A stretch of DNA of 64,000 nt, taken from Fratercula arctica. Lineage: Eukaryota > Chordata > Aves > Charadriiformes > Alcidae. The stretch is from positions 4,028,100 through 4,092,099 of the forward strand of contig CANTUZ010000025.1 of the NCBI GenBank assembly GCA_947846985.1, in the 5' to 3' direction. The translations under genes were made by a program, and so were the position numbers. Below are positions 10,399 through 21,306 of this stretch, piece by piece (the first letter of the stretch is position 1; each line of letters starts with the position of its first letter). The notes below the pieces were generated by a model that ran no database searches, was not told where the DNA came from, and worked only from the letters and a program-made list of their open reading frames with translations.

Positions 10399-11289
10399 AT
10401 ATGACTCCAGGAAAGAAAATAATCTATGCACATCTGCTCACAGTGGCCATTTATATAGCATTTTGTAAGGTACTAATAGTTGTCCTCTGCCCAGCTGCCT
10501 TTCCCTGAGGTCCAGTTGACGTCACAGCCCTTGCAGCCTTTGCAGATGCAATGTTTTTCTGAAGCAGAAAAACAAGAGCCAAAGGGAGGCATCTCATCCA
10601 CAAAGCCTTTGTGGAGAAATGGACTTGAAGTGTAATGCCTTTGGCCCTGTTGAGAATTTAGTGAAGGGATTTATGAAAGCACAGATTTGCTTGTAAATAT
10701 GACTGGTTTCATATAGGAACCACAAGCCTAGGAAGGGAAAAACCTCTTTTATTGCTGCAAAAGCTGCAAAGATGTGGTAGTCATTCAAACAAAATTAGAG
10801 AGAATTTGATCTGATAGAGGTTATTGCTGTAGTCTGGTGTACTTTATCATTCACTGACCACACAGTTCTTTGCCATCTGTCTTCCATTATGATTATGATA
10901 TCTTTCTCTTTTTTCTTTACCAACGTGCAGAGTTTCTTTTAAAAGAAAAGAATCATACTAAAACATGAATGCAGCCAGATAAAGAGCTACTGCACACCTG
11001 CAGAGAAGCATAAAATGGGCTGCCAGTGATGCAGATCATGTCTTGTGTATGTTCAGTAGATTTGCACATATTTGCACTGCTTCTGCTATGTTCCCTTCTC
11101 TTCCCACTATCTTTCTTCCCCTTTTCTTTGAGTATAAACACTTAGTACTCACAATTCAGTGTTTAAGAGGAAGTAATACTATGCCAGTCTTACACTTAAG
11201 GAAACAAAGGCAAAACTTGCAGAAACTCTCTTAATATTAGGACAAAAGTCTTGAAGTCCTCCCTATTCTGGTGTAAAGGGTGGTAAAAT
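10399..11289. other. Intron sequence, nothing recognised
   Basis: Lies between the provirus and a CR1 tail, within the FCHO2-like intron. No exon or repeat was identified by eye. Confidence 0.5.
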
Positions 11290-11851
11290 TATAGAATGAT
11301 TTGGGTGTAAGGGACCTTTAAAGGTCATCTAGTCCAACCCCCCTGCAATGAGCAGGGACATCTTCAACTAGATCAGGTTGCTCAGAACCCCATCCAACCT
11401 GACCTTGAATGTTTCCAGAGATGGGGCATCTACCACCTCTCTGGGCAACCCGTGCCAGTGTTTCATCACCCTCATTGTAAAAAATTTCTTCCTTCTATCT
11501 AGTCTGAATTTCCCCTCTTTCAGTTTAAACCGTTACCCCTTGTCCTATTGCAACAGGTCCTGCTAAAAAGTTTGTCCACATCTTTCCTGTAGCCCCTTTA
11601 GGGAGTGGAAGGGGCTCTAAGGTCTCCCCGGAGCCTTCTCTTCTCCAGGCTGAACAACCCCAACTCTCTCAGCCTGTCCTCACAGCAGAGGGGCTCCAGC
11701 CCTCGGAGCATCTTTGTGGCCTCCTCTGGCCCTGCTCCAACAGGTCCATGTTGTGCTGAGGCCCCAGAGCTGGACACAGTACTCCAAGGGGATCCCACCA
11801 GAGCAGAGCAGAGGGGCAGAATCACCTCCCTCGCCCTGCTGGCTACGCTAC
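11290..11851 (-). mobile_element. CR1 3' fragment (copy 2)
   Basis: A 5'-truncated CR1 in reverse. The 3' terminus is at the left (reverse complement CATTCTAT) and the C-terminal ORF2 segment is recognisable on the minus strand ([16 protein letters not shown] near 11640). Truncation near 11851 leaves no reverse transcriptase. Confidence 0.9.
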
Positions 11852-12943
11852 TTTTTTTTTGTTTTGGGTTTTTTATGTTCTAGCACATTATGTAAGCTGT
11901 TAGTTGCAGACAGAGATAAAATGCAGAACAAACTTTCAAAGCACTTGAATATATGAGTTTCCATATTTACAGTGGAAAGAAGTTCCAATTTACCCAAACT
12001 GTGACAGACCTACTGAAGAAATGAAATGGACTTTAAGCCATATTTATCAAGAACAAGTCATTACATAAAACAATTTTGTTCATCAACTCCTGCTTTTACC
12101 CTAGTAACATTTCCATTACTAACTTTTCTCCTCATTTAGCAGTTCCTACTGACTAGTTGTTTTAAAGAATTAAAAATACTTGACTTTTATTAAAGTCAAA
12201 GACTTGACTTCCATTAATTAATTATTTTAATCTTTTTTTCCCAGCATATTTTGCAAGAACAAGAAAATAATTAAGAACTAGGAAAAGAGACCAGCAATAA
12301 TGTTGGTTTTTTAAAAACGTCTTGCATTGACTACAAAGGTGCACTTAAAGTAATTTTGAACTATTGATACTTTATAATGGCACTGAAGTGAATTTCACCA
12401 CTGTCTATGAAAAATCAACTGAAGTTTTTGGGAAAATGTATTTAATCAGATCTTGTCTTTATTAGAAAAATAAGAATTTCTTTCCTCTGGGAATGTTACT
12501 GTTCAGCTGCATTTCTTCCAATGGTTTTGTTCATGTACATTCATCCCAGCAGATCATGACAACGTTTAAATATTCTGATGTACTTTAAAATCTGCTAATG
12601 AAAAGTACTACATACAAGATAGACCAGCAAGCAATAAGGAACAATCAGGTATTTAATGTAATAAGAGATTACCAGGCTGTCTGATATATACATTCTTATA
12701 TGAGTACAATCTTGTAGAAACATGTATTGCTTCTCTCTAAATCATTCACTAGTCACCATTTTAAACAGAGTGTTGGAAAAAAGAGAGTTGTACTCTCATC
12801 TCTTCTGAAAATTTATACAGGACTGCCACTAGGAATAGGTCTTAAAGATCACCATGTTAGTTCTACTCCTTACTACTAAAAATTTTGGGAGATCGTCTTG
12901 GTCTTGCAAAACAACCAGCCTTTCAGTTTTGTTATTTTTATAG
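11852..12943. other. End of the large FCHO2-like intron
   Basis: AT-rich intron ending in a pyrimidine-rich acceptor, TTATTTTTATAG, at 12943. No further exon or named repeat was seen. Confidence 0.6.
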
Positions 12944-13108
12944 GTTCTGGATCCCTCAGGGCAAAATTTGAACTTTCAGAAGGACCCAGTAAACCAGCAA
13001 CACTTGCAGTGCAATTCATTAGTGAAGGAAGCACCCTTTCAGGAGTAGATGTAGAGCTAGTAGGCACTGGCTATCGACTTTCCCTCCTTAAGAAGAGATT
13101 TGCTACTG
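12944..13108 (+). CDS. FCHO2: FCHO2-like penultimate coding exon (mu-homology domain)
   Basis: A 165-bp exon bounded by TATAG and GTAAGA. It translates to the C-terminal core of the FCHO mu-homology domain: [17 protein letters not shown], then [20 protein letters not shown] and [12 protein letters not shown]. This domain links the membrane-bending F-BAR protein to clathrin-pit partners. The exon begins with the last two bases of a glycine codon shared with 4366-4430 and ends with the first base of a codon completed at 13343. The reading is free of stops, and nothing suggests decay, so this gene copy may be expressed. Confidence 0.85.
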
Positions 13109-13342
13109 GTAAGACACCAACATGCTTATATAGTCAAATTAATATGATATATTCTATAGTGCTAAATTATAAAATATGAAACTGTTAAATAAGTGATACA
13201 TAAATAATTACTTTTCCTCAAAAAACATGGCTGAAAACTGTTTCAGATTTTTGTTCTTCCATTTTGTTCTTCAAACTGCACCCAGGAAAATACAAAATCT
13301 GTTTTATCTACTGACTGAAAAAAACCTACCTTTATTTTTCAG

Positions 13343-13365
13343 GATGGTATATGGCAGACTGCTGA
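13343..13365 (+). CDS. FCHO2: FCHO2-like last coding exon and stop codon
   Basis: After a 234-bp intron with a TTTTTCAG acceptor, the frame reads GWYMADC followed by TGA at 13363-13365. Together with the preceding exon the protein ends FATGWYMADC, a short C-terminal tail of the kind seen in FCHO proteins. This fixes the end of the gene and the + orientation. Confidence 0.8.
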
Positions 13366-14850
13366 TGAACCTGTGGAAGTCGTTGGATCAAAGGAGTGCA
13401 AGAAGCTCACTCTGATCTCTCTACTTTTCAAACACTATTTTAACATGCATTAATTCTTTTTAAATGTTGACCTACTTTGAGGCTGAACTACAGAACAGAA
13501 AATGCACTTTTAAAAGTCATTTTGCAAGCTTTTTATTACTTTATAATAGCACTTAACTTCAACACTATCTGTAAATGATCATCTGCAATATTTGGAAAAA
13601 ATTGTTGAAATTTTAGTAAATTTGTATAGATGAAGTCAAAATAATAATCAATTATTTTAATGAAAGTATGAAATTGTATGTTATACTGTAACCATTAAAC
13701 CTAAAAATGTAGGAAAGCAAGGAAGAAATATTTGAGCTTTACATAAGTAATATTAATTTTTCAGATTCTTTAATTGCCAGTTTTTAAAGAAAACAGAGGC
13801 AAAGTCTCACATAGTTCTTTCATCCACTCGTGCCATAAAACCAGCTGAGATGTATAAAAAAATGTAACTTGATGCCTGTATATTGTATATTATTAACATA
13901 TAAGTTGTTTTATATAGGGGATTTTTCCTAAGTGCAATGTGTTACAAAATTGCAAAAGACAGAAGAGATTTACTTCTGCAGTTAGTAAATTTTATGGGTG
14001 TTGTGATTGTTTGAATCAATGCTGTAGATTTAATTTATTTTTATATGAATTGCATAACATTTGTGCCTTTAAAAAAACCAAAACAACTGTGCCTATCCAC
14101 TTTGTTATTCACATGCCTCAATTCCTTTTTCAAAGTTTGTCTCTTCATCAAGAAATCACAGTGTTTGTATAACACATACAACTTCATAAAAATTCCTTTG
14201 ACTGGAATTTAGAAGGCAGATTTGCAAAGCTGGAGATTGTTTTAAAAGAGCTTTAAAATACTGGTTTACTTCCTCATGGGGTAATTGCAATAAATGCAAC
14301 TGTAGTAAAGGGAGATGCATCACGCAGGACTTTGAAACTTTGAGATAGTAACTTTAATGTCACCAAAGATGAAAATCCTGAAAAATCACAGAAGATGGTA
14401 AAAGCAAAGAGCATTTCCTTTCACTTTGACTACAAGTCTTTGGACTTTAAGTGCTTTGAGGGTTGCGTGATGTGAATGTAAACATAGTACTTTGGAAGGA
14501 ATAGCATTTTAGAAGGGTATTTTATAGAAACAGGATGACAAGTACTGCCATATCTATTAATTTAAATTTTATCTAAACCCACCAATTTTAATATTTGTAT
14601 TGTCATCTAATCTGCTTGCCACGGCCTTAGCACAGGGAAGTGACTCATTAGTAACATTTTTTTAAAGCAAGTCCAAAATTTAGAAAGTCTTATGTATTTG
14701 CACTATCAAGTGTGTTTTCAATGCTGAAATAAAAAGTATTGGGCAAAATAATTTAGTAACCTACAAGTGGGAATTTTATATGACCATTTTGAATACCAGT
14801 CTCTATGTCAAATTCTCTATTAAATCAATAAAATTTGCTTGAACTAATTC
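13366..14850 (+). other. 3' UTR of the FCHO2-like gene with candidate poly(A) signals
   Basis: AT-rich, repeat-free sequence after the stop. AATAAA hexamers occur at 14728-14733 and 14827-14832, followed by AT- and T-rich sequence; either could end the transcript. The end coordinate is a guess based on the second signal. Confidence 0.55.
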
Positions 14851-15719
14851 ATGCAAAACCAGTAATGAATTGGACTGCTAAAGCTTTACAATAAATTAAG
14901 CTTTGAAGTGGTTACATAAATTCTAATGTATACTATACAGTTTTGCAGAAAAGAATTCCATTATTAGCACTAAGCACATACTGTAACTGTAGATTTGATT
15001 GGAAGAGTATATTTGGCTCTTAACTTGCTAATCTTATTGAATGGTAAATTTCTAACTCATAAAATGGTACAGTCTTTTTACTGGAATCTTAATTGTAATC
15101 TGCTTTGCAATCAAACCATGACAATATTTTATTAATGAAAACCCAAAACTGTATTACTGTTTTTAATCAAGTATTACTTTCATTTCTTAGTTAAATTAAG
15201 TAGTTCTGTTTCAGCACTTTTAAACTAGGTGATTATACATACATTTGCATTGGGTGCAGATTACAATTTTGAAGCCATGCAAGTTTATATAGACTTTTTG
15301 TAAAGAAATTAAAAAACAATCTAAAAAGTACATGTGTCTGATAAGAAAACCATATGTAGCAACCTGGTTCTTGCTTGTGTATACAGCACTATCCTTGTAG
15401 CTGCCTCCTAAGAAAAACACAACTCTAAAGCATCTGAATTTTTATAGATTGTTACTACATCAGACTGTAAAATAGAGCATACAACTTAATCTTACAAAAA
15501 TTGTAAATACTTCTGATTTTTCATAAAACATAAATTTTTAAAAAATTTTGCATCCAAAAAATAAACATGTAATATATAATTTAAATACTGATTTATATTG
15601 CTTATACTTTCGCAGTTAGTCCCACAGAGCTTCTAAGCAATAATAGAACAATAGAACTATGCCTGTATTGAAAGTTTTTAAAATGTCAATTGATTTGTAA
15701 GAAGTAGTAGAGATAATCA
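14851..15719. other. Downstream flank, no gene seen
   Basis: AT-rich single-copy-looking sequence between the FCHO2-like 3' UTR and the CR1 cluster. It may still be UTR if a later poly(A) site is used. No coding features. Confidence 0.5.
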
Positions 15720-15787
15720 GTACAGGAAAGACCTTAGAGCCCCTTTCAACACCTAAAGGGGGCATACAGAAAAGTTGGGGAGGGACT
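15720..15787 (+). mobile_element. Plus-strand CR1 3'-region sliver, left of an inserted block
   Basis: Text such as CCTAAAGGGGGCATACAG and GTTGGGGAGGGACTGTTTATC matches the C-terminal ORF2 region of CR1 on the + strand (compare 37254-37293). It stops abruptly where antisense CR1 sequence starts; the matching continuation resumes at 17816. Confidence 0.65.
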
Positions 15788-17057
15788 GTTTATCCTTAAC
15801 AGCTGTAGCTAGGTTGAGCTCTAGCTGCGCTTTGGCTCTCCTAATTTTCTCCCTGCATAGCTTCACTACATCTTTATAGTCTTCATGAGAGACCCGCTCC
15901 CTCTTCCAAAGGTCATGGACTCTCCTTTTGTTCTTGAGGTCCAGCCAAAGGTCCCTATTTAGCCAGGCCTGTCTCCTTCCCCGCCTACTTGTTTTTCGGC
16001 ACACGGGGACAGCCTCCTCCTGTGCCTTTAAGACTTCTCTCTTGAAGTATGTCCAGCCTTCCTGGGCTCCTATATCCTTCAGGGCAGCCTCCCAAGGGAT
16101 TTTGTCCGGCAGTCTTCTGAACAGGTCAAAGTTTGCCCTCCGGAAGTCTAAGGTGGCAGTTTTACTAACCCCTCTCCTTGTTTCTCCAAGAATCGAAAAC
16201 TCAGTCATCTCATGATCACTGTGCCCTAGACGGCCACCAGCTTTTACTTCCCCCACAAGTTCTTCCCTGTTCACAAGAAGCAGGTCCAGGAGGGCACCTT
16301 CCCTGGTCGGCTCACTTACCAGCTGTGTGAGGAAGTTATCCTCCACACATTCCAGGAACCTCCTGGATTGTTCCCTCTCTGCTGTGTTGTATTCCCAGCA
16401 GATACCCGGGAGGTTAAAGTCCCCCACAAGAACAATGGCTAGGAACCTCCTAGACTGTTCCCTCTCAGCTGTATTGTGTTCCCAGATGATATCTGGTAGG
16501 TTGAAGTCTCCCACCAGGACAAGGGCCAGTGATCTTGAGATTTCTGCCAGCTGCTTATAGAATATTTCATCTGCCTCTACATCCTGGTTGGGCAGCCTAT
16601 AACAGACTCCCACCATGATATCTGCTTTGTTGGCCCTCCCCCTGATTCTTACCCATAAACACTCAACCCTATTGTCACCATCATTAAACTCTTGACATTC
16701 ATAACACTCCCTAACACACAGGGCCACCCCACCTCCTCTCCTTCCTTGCCTGTGCCTTCTGAAGAGTTTGTAGCCATCTAATGTAGCACTCCAGTTGTGT
16801 GAGTCATCCCACCATGTTTCCGTGATGGTGACTACATCATAGCTTTCCTGCTGCACAATGGCTTCCAGCTCCTCCTGTTTGTTGCCCATGCTGCATGCAT
16901 TAGTGTAGAAGCACTTCAGCTGGGCTACTGGTCCTGCCATCTTTTTGCTGGAAGAAGCCTTAACTTCTACCTGTCCATTCCCAGGCGCAGCCATAGTTTC
17001 TAACCCATCAACGACCCTTGCATCTCTGCTGCTGGATTCATCCCCTTCCCCCTCCAA
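15753..17057 (-). pseudogene. CR1 ORF2 endonuclease part, 434 open codons with a duplicated catalytic loop
   Basis: An APE-type endonuclease that would nick the target DNA. Recognisable blocks: LKCFYTNACSMGNKQEELEA, TITETWWDDSHNW, RQGRRGGGVALCVRE, then two successive copies of a 29-residue segment containing VLVGDFNLP (each copy carries the D-x-N catalytic pair), then LLDLLLVNREELVGEV and GHSDHEM with the catalytic histidine. The duplication corresponds to 16354-16440 and 16441-16527; the two units differ at about 16 of 87 bases. The frame stays open, but the RT domain is missing, and the last residues are read from the adjoining antisense sliver. Confidence 0.85.
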
Positions 17058-17815
17058 AGCTAGTTTAAAGCCTGTTTGATGAGCCCTGCCAACTCCTGTG
17101 CAAAGATCCTTTTCCCCCTTTGAGACAGGTGTACCCCATCTGTCTCTAGCAGACCTGGTGTCATGTAAACCATCCTGTCATCAAAAAACCCAAAGTCCTT
17201 CCACTGACACCAGTCTGCTGGCTCTTCTTGTTGCTTCCCTCATCCTTCCCTGTGACTGGAATGACAGAGGAGAACACTACTTGCGTTCCTGACCCAAGTC
17301 GTCCCAAGGCCCAGAAGTCTCTCTTGATTGCCCTTGGGTTTCTTGTTAACAGATCATCTCTGCCTGTCTGAAAAATTAGTAGTGGGTAATAATCTGAGGG
17401 GTTTACCAGGGAGGGAAGTTTTCTTTTTATATCTTTAACCCAGGCCCCAGGGAGGCAGCAGACTTCCCTGAGAAGTGGGTCTGGTCTGCATATTGGACCT
17501 TCCTCTCCCTTCAGGATTGAGTCACCTACGACAATGATCTGTCTTTTTTTCTTAACTGAAGATGTTTTGATGCAAGGTGTAGTTTGACTTAACCTTGGCG
17601 ACACCTCTGTGGACACTGAATTATCTGCCTCATCATGATTAGGTTCCCCTTGCAGAACCTCATACCTATTTCTTAAGGGTCCCTGGGAAGGTGAGGGAGT
17701 TACTGGGGAGACACGCCTGCTTTGCCAGGCAGGGACATGTTCCCACAGCCCCCTCTCCTCTAAGTTACCTTGTTCGGCTAGGCAGAGAGAGGACAGGGAA
17801 TCCTCTGTATCATGT
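15788..17815 (-). mobile_element. Internal CR1 block (ORF1 plus endonuclease) without its own 3' end
   Basis: Minus-strand CR1 sequence covering most of ORF1 and the endonuclease half of ORF2 but no RT and no 3' tail. It sits inside the + strand CR1 3' region (15720-15787 and 17816-18027), where only about 75 bp of that region seem to be missing. Normal CR1 copies always keep the 3' end, so this block probably arrived by recombination or inversion. Confidence 0.75.
17161..17815 (-). pseudogene. CR1 ORF1 fragment with GDSL-type hydrolase motif
   Basis: Minus-strand ORF1 sequence with IIVVGDSILKG (block I of the SGNH/GDSL esterase fold), REVCCLPGAWVKDIKRKLPSL and YYPLLIFQTG. CR1 ORF1 proteins bind RNA and carry an esterase-like domain of uncertain role in retrotransposition. 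The open frame starts artificially in the neighbouring + strand CR1 tail (from 17958) and is disrupted before the usual C terminus. Confidence 0.8.
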
Positions 17816-18027
17816 GGCCATATTAGGAAGAAATTCTTTCCTGTGAGGGTGGTGAGACGCTGGCCCAGGTTGCCCAGAGAAGCTGTGGATGCCCCGTCCC
17901 TGGAGGTGTTCAAGGCCAGGTTGGATGGGGCTTTGAGCAAGGAGGTGTCCCTGCCCATGGCAGGGGAGTTGGAACTAGATGATCTTCAAGGTCCCTTCCA
18001 AACCAAACCATTCTATGATTCCATGAA
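17816..18027 (+). mobile_element. CR1 3' terminus (continuation of 15720-15787)
   Basis: Starts ATTAGGAAGAAATTCTTT, encodes VVRRWPRLPREAVDAPSLEV, and ends with GATGATCTTCAAGGTCCCTTCCAA and a TTCTATGATTCC-type tail. Confidence 0.9.
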
Positions 18028-19010
18028 TATCCTTTTGGTCAGTTTGGGTCAGCTGTCCTGGCTATGTCCCCTCCCAAGATCTTGCCAGCCCCCAGCCTAC
18101 TGGCCTTTGAGGGTGAGGGAGGGAATATTGGAGAGACAGCCTTGATGCCAAAACACTGGTGTGTGTAGAAAGGTGTTATCAACAACTTTCTAGTTACCAA
18201 TTCTGAGAGACTGGAACCTCAAAATAATTGTCTCAAAGCTTGTTTAAGCTTCTGCAAATCGACAGCAGGCTTGTGGCACGATAAGAAGCTTGCTTGTGTC
18301 TATTTAGCACTTTCTGCAGACCATTCTTTTGCTTATCAGTCACCACCCAAGATTGCCACCAGCTGAAAAGGGTGTAGGCCTTTGGTTATCAGAGTGGCCA
18401 GACCGTGCCTACCCTGGGGCTTGCCTGGACTTGTCCTGCTACTCCAAACTTGCTGTGTCACGATGAATGTGCTAAACCAAGCTCTGCCCAAGCAACAAAG
18501 GCAGGAAGAGCTCATACAGAGACTGTGCCAAACGACAATTAACTGGGCAAAGGCCACCATCACGCTGATTGGTCAAGCTACGGACTGACCTGGACTATAA
18601 CTGGTGTGGTAACCTGCCACAATTGGGAACTGGGGCCCCCACCACCATCATGACTTGAGAACCACGGATCAACAGGATACTGCTGAATTCCAGAGGACTG
18701 TCGAGATGCTGTTGTGCCTGTGGTGGTGACTATACTCTTGCTGTGCTCCATAATACTGCTTCTCCTTTCTGCCTTTCCTCTACTTCCACCTTTATCACTC
18801 GTCTCAGTGACTATTGCTGGGGAATAACAATAAACCTGCAGTGAGCAGCATCTGACCTTGTTTGTGTCTTAATCTCACGCTTGGAATCATTGCAAACCTC
18901 TCCTGGGCCCAACGTAGTCGAACCAGGACATAACACCAATACAAAGCACAACACTATGTGGCCTGCTATGGGGAAAATTAACTCAATTCCAGCCAGACCC
19001 AATAGAAGTG
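18028..19010 (+). mobile_element. Nested ERV LTR remnants
   Basis: Two layers seem present. An outer LTR has GGGTCAGCTGTCCTGGCTATG near 18044 and resumes about 18945-18995 (GCTATGGGGAAAATTAACTC). Within it, about 18205-18903 looks like a + strand LTR with a CCAAT-like ATTGGTCAAG (about 18570), AATAAA at 18827 and a U5-like segment, followed by primer-binding-site-like sequence. No coding sequence remains. Family names and exact ends cannot be settled by eye. Confidence 0.6.
18904..18924 (+). promoter_or_regulatory. Degenerate primer-binding site, tRNA-Lys(1,2)-like
   Basis: TGGGCCCAACGTAGTCGAACC follows the inner LTR and resembles the TGGCGCCCAACGTGG-type site of E1 and E2, but on the + strand. 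It suggests that the inner LTR was a 5' LTR whose internal region is lost. Confidence 0.45.
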
Positions 19011-19611
19011 CACTGAGGACAACTTCCTAGTACAGGTGATGCCTGACCAGAGGAGAGGCACTGCTGGACCTGTTGCTCACTAATGCAAAAGAACTTATTG
19101 AAGAGGTCAAGATCGGAGGTAGCCTGGGCTGCAGCAATCATGCCCTGGTAGAAGAGTACTGGACCAGTAAAAAGTAGAGTCAGGATCCTAAACCTCAGAA
19201 AGGCAAAGTGGGATCTCTTGGGAAAACTGCCCTCAGAGATAAAGGAGTGAACGAGAGCTGGGAAATATTTAAAGACATTTTTCTTAGGGCGCAAGAACTC
19301 TCAATCCTGATGTTCAAGAAGTCAGGCAGGGGAGGCAGGAGGCCAGCTTGGCTAAGTCAAGACCTCTTAGCCAAACTAAAATGTAAAACCAAAACACATA
19401 GGCAGTGGAGGCAGGGATAGTGTATCCCTGGGGAGATTATAGAGATATGGCCCAGGAGTGCATGCAGGGGATCAGGAAAGCCAAGATGCAGCTGGAGCTG
19501 AACTTGGCTAGGGACGTGAAAAATAACAAGAAGGGTTTCTTCAGGTACATAGGACAACAAAGGAAGATGAAAGAAACTGTACCCCCCTGATGAGCGAAAA
19601 GGGAGACCTGG
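19011..19611 (+). mobile_element. CR1 internal fragment (endonuclease end and linker)
   Basis: Translated pieces correspond to the end of the endonuclease and the following linker: LLDLLLTNAKELIEEVKIGG with GCSNHALVE (about 19055-19150), RRPAWLSQDLLAKLK (about 19340-19385), and AKMQLELNLARDVKNNKKGF (about 19479-19540). Frames are broken. It is cut off by the LTR at 19612. Confidence 0.85.
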
Positions 19612-20200
19612 TGTCGTGGTTTAGACCCAGCCGGCAACAAAGTACCACACGGTCGTCGCTCACACCTTCCCCTGCAGCGGTGGGATGAGGGAAGAGAATC
19701 GGAAGAAAAAGGCAAAATGCGCGGGATGAGACAAAGGCAGTTTAACAGAACAGCGAAGGAAAGAGGAAAACAACAACAACAATTCTGAAAGAGGAATGTG
19801 CAAACATGATTATGGTACCACCACTCACCGACCCTGACCCAGGATGCCCCAGTCTGCCGGTAGCTCCGGGCTACTGACTGGGAATGGCTCACATGGGATG
19901 GAATACCTGTGTCCTTTCCAGAGCCTGGGGAGAATTAACCCTATCCCCGCCGGAACCAGGACATTATCCACCCCTTATTCTATACCATCTACATCATGCC
20001 CACATCTTAGTTTCCAATAAATTGCCACCACTTTTCCCTGTCTCATATATATACATACAGACAGACATAATTCCCTTAGTTTATGGGCCATCCCTCTAAA
20101 ATGTCTGTTGAGTTCATTTAATCTATGACTTTGGGCTCCATCTGTTAGAACAGTCTCTCAGGGCAGGTGAGATGGTGTGTGGTGCTGGACTAGTGCATAC
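19612..20200 (-). mobile_element. ERV-L-like 3' end: LTR plus 3' untranslated part
   Basis: An LTR at 19612-19963 (plus strand TGTCGTGGTTTAGACC to AACCAGGACA), followed on its inner side by the same polypurine tract and 3' region seen at 62662-62900 (ACCCCTTATTCTATACCATC, TTAGTTTATGGGCCATCCCTC). Everything upstream (pol, gag, 5' LTR) is missing; the element stops near 20200. Confidence 0.85.
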
Positions 20201-21011
20201 TGGTTATGCAAGTCTGGTTATGCAAGTCTGGTTATGAGCCTAACTTAAAAGATATAGTGCTTTATCCTTTTGTAAGTCTGGCCTATGCCAGGTATATAGA
20301 ACAGGAAATAATATCACAATTTCTTGTAATTTTTGTGTGTAAGACTTGTATTACAACTTTCACATTATGGACAACTGCAAGAATTTAAAAAATATACAAA
20401 TTTTAATGATGAGACTGGAACTTTTTGTTTTCTATTTGAACCTTCAGGGCTATAAATTTACTCCCCCTTACCCATATAAAATTTGATATCCTCATGCAGT
20501 CATATAGTTATAGTCAGCAGTTATTTCAAAAACCACAATATCCTGTCAGTTGTAGTCCACAATGGCAACCACATTAGAAGTCACAAGCCATCCCTTTCAA
20601 GAGTTTTCCATTTCACTGTTTTTACCCATACTTCCAATTTTTGAACAACTGAGAAGTTGCCACTGTCATTCTGTGATTCCTCCCCCAGGTTTCAAAATAA
20701 ACCATGACTCCTGATAGGACAAGCTACCTGGAGGGAAAAGTCCTCTCAACTTCATTCACTTTAACGTCAAAACACTAATGACTCTCCACTTCCTCCTCCT
20801 CCTCTCACACCCTGTATCTAATATCATTCTCCAGTCACATTAGTTTATGTACCCATTGCATTTTCTGTTCTTTATCGTATCACAGGTTTCCCTTGGGTTG
20901 CACTCTTGACACTCAGCAGAAGCATCATCCTTCCATGACCACAGCTGGTTAAACTAAAGTAAATTGGAGTTTGCCACCTTCTTAACCCCCCACAATGTTT
21001 TTAATCACTTA
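20201..21011. other. Unassigned AT-rich stretch with a short tandem repeat
   Basis: Begins with two and a half copies of a 14-bp unit TGGTTATGCAAGTC (20201-20236). The rest shows no coding sequence. It may be further 3' region of an ERV, since it lies between two LTRs of one family. Confidence 0.45.
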
Positions 21012-21306
21012 GGTCGTGGTTTGGCCTCAGACGGCAACAAAGAACTACGTGCCGCTCTCTCGGGCCTTCCCAATATGGGAAAGGATCGGAAGAAAAAGGC
21101 AAAACTCATGGGTTGAGACAACGGCAATTTAACAGAACAGCAAAGGGAACAAGAAACCAACAACAATATCACGGGTAGAGGAATATACAAACGCGATTAC
21201 GGAACCGCCGCTCACCGACCGGACCCGCTCACCGACCAGAACCACTCACCGACCAGACCCCAGATGCCCCCGCCCACTCCAAGCGGCAACTTCCTGCCCC
21301 CTCCCC
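21012..21306 (-). repeat. Truncated 3' LTR of E2 fused to pol
   Basis: Plus strand GGTCGTGGTTTGGCC (first base mutated) to CCCCCTCCCCCAGCAG. It joins integrase-region sequence directly at about 21306; the U3 start, the 3' region and most of integrase are gone. CAGCA is shared by both parents at the joint, which suggests a microhomology-mediated deletion. U3 holds three GCTCACCGACC-type repeats near 21211-21260. Confidence 0.85.

Noticed and set aside
17843..18145. 100-codon plus-strand ORF
   Set aside because: It is the CR1 C-terminal segment read into flanking LTR sequence, not a gene.
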